Origin: DATKEH01 sp035546355
Lineage (GTDB): Bacteria > Acidobacteriota > Thermoanaerobaculia > Multivoradales > JAIOJS01
Length of the DNA stretch: 21,382 bases
Assembly: GCA_035546355.1 (NCBI GenBank)
Contig: DATKEH010000180.1
Location: 1-21,382, forward strand
Reading direction: 5' to 3'
Part shown: in pieces, positions 1-6,394 of the stretch
Numbering within the stretch: the first letter of the stretch is position 1
Layout: every line of letters starts with the position of its first letter
Made by a program: the position numbers and the translations under genes
The notes under the pieces: model-generated
Databases searched by the model: none
What the model was told of the DNA's origin: nothing
What the model saw: only the letters and a program-made list of their open reading frames with translations

Positions 1-476
1 ATCAGCCTCCGCTCGAGCCAACTGCGGCAGCTCCAGGAGCTGCTGATGCGCAGGTCCATGGCCATGCCGGTCGGGTGGACCGACAGCGGCGACGCGTTGG
101 CGGGCTGGCGGTTGCGCGGCCGCACCAGGCTGGTCACCACCAACCTCTCGCCGCACGCGTCCCGATAGCCGGCCGCCAGCTGCTCGACGAAGTGTTTGAC
201 GGCGGGGCGGGCCAGGGGATGGCGAACGGTCTCCTTGACCTCGTAGTCGCCGTTGCCGGGTAGCCGGACCAGCAACCCGGCGCGTTCGAACTGCAGCACC
301 TGCGAATCGCTCTGCAGGTAGGAGTAGCCGTGCTCCTGGGCGGCCCGCACCTGGCGCAGGAGGCCGTCGCGCGTCGGCGTCAGGCTACTGGCCCCGGCAG
401 CGGGGGCGAGGGCGAGGAGAGCCAGGCCGGTGAGGGCAGATCGCAGAGAGACGCGTCGCAGGTCGATGTCGCGCAA
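1..476 (-). CDS. DUF5715-like secreted protein with M15/VanY-like motif (3' end missing)
   Basis: This reading frame is open from a TTG at 476-474 to the window edge, so the C-terminus is missing. The TTG is preceded by a perfect GGAGG at 488-484 with a 7-nt spacer, which decides the start. The product begins with an Arg-containing n-region, a hydrophobic Leu/Ala stretch and an Ala-x-Ala-like end (PAAGA|SS), a plausible signal peptide for export. The mature part contains YEVKETVRHPLARP, then VVTSLVRPRNRQPANAS and SVHPTGMAMDLR. The S-x-H-x-x-G-x-A-x-D pattern is the zinc-ligand signature of LAS/M15 D,D-peptidases. The overall pattern matches my recollection of DUF5715. A peptidoglycan-related role is inferred from this motif and from the neighbouring mrcB- and slt-like genes on the same strand; enzymatic activity is unproven. 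A generic M15 peptidase is the alternative. Confidence 0.7.
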   Translation of the reverse strand, partial: MRDIDLRRVSLRSALTGLALLALAPAAGASSLTPTRDGLLRQVRAAQEHGYSYLQSDSQVLQFERAGLLVRLPGNGDYEVKETVRHPLARPAVKHFVEQLAAGYRDACGERLVVTSLVRPRNRQPANASPLSVHPTGMAMDLRISSSWSCRSWLERRL

Positions 477-518
477 AGAGCCGCCTCCATCCGACGCATC
501 CGGGCGTCGTGCGTAAGT

Positions 519-544
519 GTCGTGGGTGGCTCTCCACCCGCGAC
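519..544. other. Stable hairpin between the mrcB-like gene and the DUF5715-like gene
   Basis: An 11-bp stem (519-529 with 534-544, loop CTCT) has one G-U pair when read on the plus strand. It lies after the stop codon of the PBP gene and before the Shine-Dalgarno of the next minus-strand gene. There is no U-tract on either strand, so it is not a canonical intrinsic terminator. It could be an attenuator or a 3'-end protecting hairpin. The rest of 489-604 holds no gene I can support. Confidence 0.4.
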
Positions 545-604
545 CCCGCGTTCAGCAACTTGCCGCCGATGCTAATGGATCGGGCTCGCCGGGGGCAAGG
601 GCCC

Positions 605-3334
605 TCAGGTCACCGGCGGCGCGAGGGCGCCGGTGTCCGCCCCCGCGGGCGACGGATCCTCGGCCGAGGCGTCCAAATGCTTTGCGCCCTCGGGATCCTC
701 CGCTGCGCCCTCGAGCGGGGGCTCGGGAATCGGGAGGGGCGGCGGGTCGCGACGCACCGGAGCGCGCCCCGGTGGGTCGTCCAGGGCGGTGGGGTCCTCC
801 TCGCTCTCCGCGGCCGGTGGAGGCTCGCCGCGATCGTCCCCTGACCGCCAGATGCGGATCGACGATCCATCGGCGAAGAGCCTGTCCACGTCTCCGTCGA
901 GCCGCACCGGCACCCGACCTTCGGCGTCCGTACCGTTGCCGGGGGCGGCGCCCAGGCCGTCGAGGTCGTCGCCCGCGCGCCAATCGGCCAGCGGATCGTA
1001 GTCCAGATAGGCGAGGTGCTGCGGTACCTGGTGGACGTCGCAGCGCCGGTAGGGTACGCGGTGGGACGGCAACTCCGCCTGCACCGAGCTCGGGCAGAAC
1101 GGGGTCGCCAGCAAGCCGGTCGTCGGGTCGATGGTCACGGTCTCGAAATGCAGCGGGCGCTCGAAGTCCGCGAAGCCCTCCGCCGGTCGTACCCGCTGGG
1201 TGAACCGCGCCCAGATCGGCAGGGCGCCGCGGGCTCCCGACAAGCGCGTCGGAGCGCTGTCGTCGTAGCCCACCCAGACCACCGTGGCGCGATCCGTCGA
1301 GTAGCCGGCGAACCAGCTGTCCTTGCGATCGTCGGTGGTGCCCGTCTTCGCGGCCAGGGGCCCGCGGAGACCGTCCTGCCGCACCCGCCAGCCCGTGCCC
1401 CGGTCGACCACCGCTTGCAGCATGGTGGTCACCATGTAGGCGGCCTCCGCCGGCAACACCCGTATCGGGAATGCCGGCAGCTCGCCGTCGAGAGGCTGAC
1501 CGCGCCCGTCGGAGACCCCCTCCAGCCCGTACAGCTCCGGGCGCAGCCCGCCGGTGGCGAGCGTGGCGTACACCCGCGCCATATCGAGGGGCGTCACCTC
1601 GCAGGCGCCGAGGGCGAGGGAGGGGAGGGTCGAGAGCCGCGACGCGACACCCATCGCCTCGGCGGTATCGCGGACCTTGCCGAGGCCGGTAGCGACCGCG
1701 ACGCGGACGGTGGGGACGTTGAGGCTCCGCTCGAGAGCCTGGTGGAGCGTCACGGGGCCGCGGAAGGAGCGGTCCTGGTTGCGGGGGCGCCAGGTGGTAC
1801 CGTCGAAGCGGACGGCGATGGGTGTGTCCCGCACCACGGAATAGGCATCGAACCGGCCGGAGGCGAAGGCCGCCGAGTAGACCACCGGCTTGAACGCGCT
1901 GCCGGCCTGGCGGCGTGCCGAGGCCACGCGGTCGAACTGGCTGGCGGCGAAGTCGCGGCCACCCACCCAGGAGAGGATGCGGCCGGTCGCCGGCTCGACC
2001 GACACCAGGGCCCCCTGCAGCGGGCTGTCGCTGCGCGCGCCCCCCTCCCAGCCCGCTTCCAGCGATTCGAGCCCCCAGCGCACCGCCGCCTCCGCCGCCC
2101 GCTGATCGCGCAGCTGCACGGTGGCCCACAAGCGGTGACCGGTGCCGTCCAGGCGCCCGACGCCGAAGCGCCGACGGGCCTCCAGCCGCGTCGCTTCCGC
2201 GAAGTAGGGGCCCACCTCCGCTGGCGGCGGCGCGACGGCGAGCGCCACGGCCCGCTGCTTCTCCCGTTGCAGCGACCTGGCGTCGATCCATCCGAGCTCG
2301 AACATCTGCTCGAGCACGGCGTCCCGCCGCGCCTGCGCCGCCTGGCGGTGCTGCAGAGGCGAGTATTCGCCTGGCGAGCGGATGATGGCGGCCAGCAGGG
2401 CCGCCTCCCCCAAGGTCAGGTCGCGAGCCTCCTTGCCGAAGTAGGCGTCGGCAGCTGCCCCGACCCCGCTGAGATTGACACCGCCCACCGCTCCCCAGTA
2501 GATCTCGTTGAGGTACGCCTCGAGGATCCGCTGCTTGCTGTAGCGCATCTCCAGCAGGGTGGCGAGCACCGCCTCCCGCAGCTTGCGACCCATCGTCCGG
2601 TCATGGCTCAGATAGAGGTTCTTGACCAGCTGCTGGGTGATCGTACTGCCGCCCTGTCGCACCTCGCCTTCCTTGAGGTTGACCAGCGCGGCGCGGACGA
2701 TCCCCACCGGTGAGATGCCCGGATGCTTGAAGAACGACGCGTCCTCGGCCGCCAGCACGGCGCGGACGACGTGCGGAGGGAGGTCGCCCAATCGCACCGG
2801 GCGGCTCTCGCGCAGCCGGTCGCCGCGGTAGGAGGCGAGCACCGGGGGCGGCAGCTCGAGAGCCTCCTCGCCCGAGAGCGCACCGCCGTCGACGGTGACC
2901 TGCTTGACCCGGTCGCCGTCGAGCTCGACCCGGACCTGGGAGAGGCGTTCTCCCGGCCCGCCGGCGGTGGCGTCCCCGGCGCCGCGACGAAGCCCGAAGC
3001 GGAGGCGCCGCCCCTCGACCTCGAAGCGGCGGTGGGGAAGCGGCTCGCCGGCTGCCGGTCGGTAGCCGAGAGCCACCAGCTCCGCCTCCAGGTCGGACGG
3101 TGCCAGCACCGCTCCCGGGGCCAGCGCCAACGGTCGGGCGTAGAGCCGGGAAGGCTCTTCCGGCAGGTAATGCCTGAAGGTCCCGGAGGTGCTCCAGAAG
3201 TAGGCTGTCGCGGCGAGCAGGCCGACCGCCGCAGCCAGGCAGGCGACGGCGGCGACGCGCAGGGGGTGGCGACGCACCGCGCCGAGGCTGCTGCGGGCCC
3301 ACTGAGCCGCTCGTCTGGATCGCTCCGCTGTCAT
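605..3334 (-). CDS. mrcB: Bifunctional class A penicillin-binding protein (PBP1b type)
   Basis: This is an inner-membrane enzyme that polymerises lipid II into glycan strands and cross-links the stem peptides. Counting from ATG 3334 (909 aa), an Arg-rich cytoplasmic tail precedes a membrane segment at about 26-47. A UB2H-like region (about 58-120) supports the PBP1b subtype. The GT51 domain has its catalytic Glu at 197 in EDASFFKHPG, then GGSTITQQ and RKLREA. The transpeptidase domain has Ser479 in SAFK, SLN at 537-539 and KTGT at 663-666. All catalytic motifs are intact. The last ~150 residues are acidic and proline-rich with no domain I recognise. The alternative start is a TTG at 3385, preceded by a weak AGGGTG; ATG 3334 has no clear Shine-Dalgarno, so the start is uncertain. 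Confidence 0.93.
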   Translation of the reverse strand: MTAERSRRAAQWARSSLGAVRRHPLRVAAVACLAAAVGLLAATAYFWSTSGTFRHYLPEEPSRLYARPLALAPGAVLAPSDLEAELVALGYRPAAGEPLPHRRFEVEGRRLRFGLRRGAGDATAGGPGERLSQVRVELDGDRVKQVTVDGGALSGEEALELPPPVLASYRGDRLRESRPVRLGDLPPHVVRAVLAAEDASFFKHPGISPVGIVRAALVNLKEGEVRQGGSTITQQLVKNLYLSHDRTMGRKLREAVLATLLEMRYSKQRILEAYLNEIYWGAVGGVNLSGVGAAADAYFGKEARDLTLGEAALLAAIIRSPGEYSPLQHRQAAQARRDAVLEQMFELGWIDARSLQREKQRAVALAVAPPPAEVGPYFAEATRLEARRRFGVGRLDGTGHRLWATVQLRDQRAAEAAVRWGLESLEAGWEGGARSDSPLQGALVSVEPATGRILSWVGGRDFAASQFDRVASARRQAGSAFKPVVYSAAFASGRFDAYSVVRDTPIAVRFDGTTWRPRNQDRSFRGPVTLHQALERSLNVPTVRVAVATGLGKVRDTAEAMGVASRLSTLPSLALGACEVTPLDMARVYATLATGGLRPELYGLEGVSDGRGQPLDGELPAFPIRVLPAEAAYMVTTMLQAVVDRGTGWRVRQDGLRGPLAAKTGTTDDRKDSWFAGYSTDRATVVWVGYDDSAPTRLSGARGALPIWARFTQRVRPAEGFADFERPLHFETVTIDPTTGLLATPFCPSSVQAELPSHRVPYRRCDVHQVPQHLAYLDYDPLADWRAGDDLDGLGAAPGNGTDAEGRVPVRLDGDVDRLFADGSSIRIWRSGDDRGEPPPAAESEEDPTALDDPPGRAPVRRDPPPLPIPEPPLEGAAEDPEGAKHLDASAEDPSPAGADTGALAPPVT

Positions 3335-3399
3335 CGGCGAACGGGAGTGCAAGGGCGATACCAGGTGGCGGCGCGAGCGCCGCAACTTTTACACCCTGA

Positions 3400-3416
3400 C
3401 TTGTACTGGTTACAAG
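3400..3416. promoter_or_regulatory. Candidate operator: inverted repeat CTTGTA-N5-TACAAG
   Basis: A perfect 6-bp inverted repeat with a 5-bp spacer lies 15 bp upstream of the possible TTG start and about 66 bp upstream of the ATG start of the PBP gene. Its symmetry and position suggest a dimeric regulator site. No regulator gene lies nearby to name, and a short palindrome can arise by chance. Confidence 0.25.
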
Positions 3417-3418
3417 CC

Positions 3419-3437
3419 GGCGCCCCGCAGGGGCGCC
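3419..3437. repeat. Perfect 8-bp hairpin, loop GCA
   Basis: The arm GGCGCCCC (3419-3426) pairs with GGGGCGCC (3430-3437). It is very stable on either strand and lies in the gap between the PBP and transglycosylase genes. It has no U-tract, so it may be a Rho-assisted end, or part of the structured leader discussed for this gap. Confidence 0.5.
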
Positions 3438-3532
3438 CGGGCGCCGCCGGACTGCCGCCCCGCAGGCGAGAAGGGGTCGCCTGGGGCGGCCATTGGTATG
3501 CTCTTTGCTTGTATTGAGGACCGAGACGATAG

Positions 3533-3654
3533 GGAACGGTACGGGGGACCCAGGTCACGTGTTCACCACACATTTCGCCGTGATCCATCTCCTTCCCGAT
3601 CCTTCTCCTGCCAGGACCATCTGACGCTTCCAACCGGTCCGTCCGTACCGTTCC
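3533..3654. other. Long-range inverted repeat closing a ~120-nt structured element (candidate regulatory RNA)
   Basis: GGAACGGTACGG at 3533-3544 is perfectly complementary to 3643-3654. After one G-U pair and a bulged base at 3641, five more pairs form between 3546-3550 and 3636-3640, giving 18 pairs in all. The enclosed sequence is less GC-biased than the flanking genes. It has eleven TCC triplets on the plus strand within 3584-3665, which read as GGA on the minus strand. A minus transcript would be a GGA-rich RNA reminiscent of CsrA/RsmA-binding RNAs. A plus transcript would carry UCUCC/CUUCC anti-Shine-Dalgarno-like loops. A weak extended -10 (TGGTATGCT, 3494-3502) could drive the plus strand. 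I do not recognise a known RNA family. The structure is seen directly; the function is inference. Confidence 0.4.
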
Positions 3655-3687
3655 GTCTCCTTCCCCTGTGAAACCACACCCTCGGTG

Positions 3688-3707
3688 GGTGCGCGAGCGC
3701 GCGCACC
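3688..3707. repeat. Perfect 8-bp hairpin downstream of the transglycosylase gene
   Basis: GGTGCGCG (3688-3695) pairs with CGCGCACC (3700-3707) across loop AGCG. It lies about 80 nt beyond the minus-strand stop codon of the transglycosylase. It is a plausible transcript-end hairpin, but no T-tract follows it on the minus strand. Confidence 0.4.
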
Positions 3708-3789
3708 GGACCCGCCCGAAAAGCGCCCCCCCTCCCCGCGCGGCGACTGCGCGGCAGAGGCCAGAGAGCCCTCGAGAGCCCTCGGCGGG

Positions 3790-6081
3790 CTAGCCCGTGA
3801 AGGGGGGCGTCGCCGCCGGTGGCTGCGGCGCCTGATACCCGGGATAGAGGAAGCGGTAGCTGTCGGCGAGCACCAGGATCCGCTTGACGTAGATCTGCGA
3901 CTCCTGGATGCCGAGCGTCTCCAGGAAGAGGTCGAGCTCGGCCGTATCTCCCCCCGCCTCGCGCCACAGCCTGCGGATGCGATTGGGTCCGCCGTTGTAG
4001 CCGGCCAGCGCCAGCTCCACGTTGCCGTCGAAGCGGTCCAGCACCTGCTTGAAGTAGGTGCTGCCCAGGAGGATGCTGTAGTCGGGGTCGTAGAGCCGGG
4101 ACGGGGAGTGCGACTTGCCGAGCCGCGCCGCCACTTCCTTCGCCGTTGCCGGCATCACCTGCATCAGGCCGCGAGCGCCGGCCCAGCTGGTGGCCTTGCT
4201 GTCGAAGGCGCTCTCCTGACGGATGATGCCGGCCACGAGCGAAGCGGGCAGCCCCGTCCGCTCGGCGTTGGCGCGGATCGAATCCTGGAAGTCGAGCGGG
4301 TAGTACGCTTCGAGCACCGGCTTCGGCACCTCCGCCTGATAGGCGGTACCGAGCGCGGGATAGGCGGCGCGCAGGTCCTGCACCCCCTCCCGGGCGTTCC
4401 CCTCGCGCACGGTGAGGATGCCGCGCATCGCCCGCTGCTCGCGGCGGTCGAGGGTGGCCCCGGTCTGTGCCAACAGGTCGAGCTCGAGCCGGGCCAGCGC
4501 ATCGAGGCCGAAGTTGCTCAGCGTCAGGACGCGGCGCAGGAGCGGTTCGGTGGGCCACGTCGGCGCCTCGCTGCCCGGCACCTTCCCCGGGCCCGGCAGG
4601 CCCAGGCGCTCGGCGGCCCGGCGGACGTAGAAGTCCGCGGTGTCGGAGCCCTCGACCAGCCGGCGCAGTGCCGCCTCGGCTGCGTCGGTCTCGTCCATCG
4701 CCTCCAGGGCGCGTGCCTTCCAGTAGGTGCCGCGATGCGCGTTGCTGTCGTTGGGGTACAGCTCTTCGAGCTGACCCCAGTACTGGACGGCACTCTCCAG
4801 GTTGCGCGACTGGTACTCGCTCCAGCCCCGCTCCCACAGGAAGGAGGCGCCGGTGCGGTCCAGTGGGTCGAGGTGGCGCAGCAGCTGGAGCATCTCCATC
4901 GACTCTGCGAGCCGCCCCTCCTCGGCGAGATGGGCATAGACCGTGCGCACCGCCTCGGCAGAGATCTCGGCGTCGGCCTGCAGCTCGATGACCCGCCGCA
5001 GGTGCCGCTGGGCCTGCTCGAGCTTCGCCTTGCGTTGGGTCGCCGACAGCCCCGGGCGGGCGCGGTTGTGGGTCGCCGCGTCCATGGCGGCGCGCGCGCG
5101 CTCCCACTCGACCAGCGCGGTTTCGCGGGCACCCCGGGGCTTGGCGTCGGCGAGGACGCCGTAGGCGAGGTCACCCCGCTCCTGCTGCGTCAACGATTGC
5201 GCCTTGAGCAGGTGCCAGTCGAGGTCCCGCTGAGCGTCGGCCATCGAGTTCAGGGTGTGCTGCGCCGAGAGGCCGCGGCCCGTGGCGATCCAGGATCGGG
5301 CACGCTGCTTGACCTGCTCGACCTCGAGCACGCCGTCCCAGCTGTCGATCCTTCCCAGCTGGTCGGCGAAGAGGTCCCCGACTCGTAGCTCCGCCGCCTG
5401 CACCGGAGCGTGGACGAGCAGCTGTTTCGCCGCCTGCCGCTGCGCCTCGCGGTCGCCGACGGCGCGGGAGACCTTCCAGCCGAGGGTCTCCAGTGCGGTG
5501 GCGGTGTCGCCGGCGACCTGCTGGCGCCGTGCCATGTCGACGTACGACAGGGCCAGGGGGCCAGCGCCGCGGTTCCATGCGAGGCGAGCCGCCGACAGCA
5601 GCGCCGGCCCGCTGAGGGGCGATGGCGGGGACTGATCGACGAGGGCCTCCAGGGCTCTACGGGTCAGCTCCTCGTCCTCGAGCTCGGCGCCGCTCTCGAC
5701 CAGGGCGTAGAGCCGCCAATCCTCGAGGTGGGGGCCCCCCTCCAGCGGCCGCAGCACGGCGACCGCCTCCTGGTGGTTACCGCTGGCGAATTCGTAGAGG
5801 CCGAGCACGGTGAGGGCCCGCTGCGCCTCCTCCGGCTGGTCGGCCGCGAGGCGCCGCAGCTCCTGGCGCACCTGCTCGAGATCGCCCGAGCGGAAGTGGG
5901 TCGCGGCCGCGGCGTACTGCTCCTCGGCCCCGGCCGGCGGCGCCGCCGGGCGTGCTGCCCGGTCTACGGCGGTGGCGGTGAGCAGGAGGGGGCTCGGGAC
6001 CCTCCGCTCCAACAGGGCGCCGAGGACGGCGACGAAGAGGAAGAATCCGAGGACGATGAGCGATAGGGTCGAGCGGCGCAT
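3790..6081 (-). CDS. Soluble lytic murein transglycosylase with TPR-like repeats (Slt70-like)
   Basis: This periplasmic enzyme cleaves the MurNAc-GlcNAc bond of peptidoglycan to leave 1,6-anhydro ends. I start at ATG 6081 because AAGGAG stands 4 nt upstream; an ATG at 6114 lacks this. The 763-aa product starts with MRR and a hydrophobic segment (about 6-24) acting as signal peptide or anchor. A long alpha-helical, Ala/Leu/Glu-rich TPR-like superhelix follows. The C-terminal SLT domain begins near 610: RQESAF with catalytic Glu623, GARGLMQVMPATA, and ALAGYNGGP. These are classic goose-lysozyme-fold motifs. The gene lies upstream of the PBP gene on the same strand, separated by the ~400-nt structured gap. 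A growth or remodelling role alongside the PBP is inferred. The subfamily (Slt70 rather than MltE or MltC) rests on length and the helical repeats. Confidence 0.92.
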   Translation of the reverse strand: MRRSTLSLIVLGFFLFVAVLGALLERRVPSPLLLTATAVDRAARPAAPPAGAEEQYAAAATHFRSGDLEQVRQELRRLAADQPEEAQRALTVLGLYEFASGNHQEAVAVLRPLEGGPHLEDWRLYALVESGAELEDEELTRRALEALVDQSPPSPLSGPALLSAARLAWNRGAGPLALSYVDMARRQQVAGDTATALETLGWKVSRAVGDREAQRQAAKQLLVHAPVQAAELRVGDLFADQLGRIDSWDGVLEVEQVKQRARSWIATGRGLSAQHTLNSMADAQRDLDWHLLKAQSLTQQERGDLAYGVLADAKPRGARETALVEWERARAAMDAATHNRARPGLSATQRKAKLEQAQRHLRRVIELQADAEISAEAVRTVYAHLAEEGRLAESMEMLQLLRHLDPLDRTGASFLWERGWSEYQSRNLESAVQYWGQLEELYPNDSNAHRGTYWKARALEAMDETDAAEAALRRLVEGSDTADFYVRRAAERLGLPGPGKVPGSEAPTWPTEPLLRRVLTLSNFGLDALARLELDLLAQTGATLDRREQRAMRGILTVREGNAREGVQDLRAAYPALGTAYQAEVPKPVLEAYYPLDFQDSIRANAERTGLPASLVAGIIRQESAFDSKATSWAGARGLMQVMPATAKEVAARLGKSHSPSRLYDPDYSILLGSTYFKQVLDRFDGNVELALAGYNGGPNRIRRLWREAGGDTAELDLFLETLGIQESQIYVKRILVLADSYRFLYPGYQAPQPPAATPPFTG

Positions 6082-6394
6082 AGGTCTCCTTCGTCCTCTC
6101 CCTCGGGGGAGCATTCCCAGGTGAGCCGTCGGCGCTCCGTCACCGTAAGCTGCTGCGGTATCATCACTTGCATTCGTACGAACAGCCTACGGTGGGGACC
6201 TATTCCCGCCGCGGCGAAGCCGCATGTCATCAGGGGTCCGCCGCTAGCGCTCGCGGGAATGGGCGCGGAAGGGGATCTGTTATGATCTGGCGCGCGAACG
6301 TCGGCCCGCTGCCAACCGCGCCATCCCCACTGCCCAAGCCCCCTGAACAGCGATCGGGGAGTGCCCGCCAGGGCCACCCTTCGAGGAGCCTCTC
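6082..6394. promoter_or_regulatory. Divergent intergenic region between slt-like gene and typA
   Basis: This 313-nt gap has no supported gene. It contains an extended -10 (TGTTATGAT, 6278-6286) directed at typA, predicting a leader of about 100 nt. It also holds a perfect 10-bp palindrome TTCGTACGAA at 6173-6182, placed where it could affect transcription of the minus-strand transglycosylase. No consensus -35 was seen for either direction. The regulator, if any, is unknown. Confidence 0.4.

Noticed and set aside
552..2291. Long minus-strand frame of 579 codons inside the PBP gene, and similar long plus-strand frames at 1016-2713 and 3685-5388
   Set aside because: They are frame shadows caused by high GC. 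They have Arg/Pro/Ala/Gly-rich composition and no recognisable domain, and they overlap genes with full catalytic motifs.
3533..3707. Known structural RNAs (SRP RNA, 6S RNA, tmRNA) in the structured gap
   Set aside because: The conserved SRP tetraloop region, the 6S central bubble layout and the tmRNA tag or tRNA-like ends are not present.
3764..3783. Tandem 10-bp direct repeat GAGAGCCCTC just after the transglycosylase stop
   Set aside because: Only two copies. Most likely replication slippage with no functional sign.
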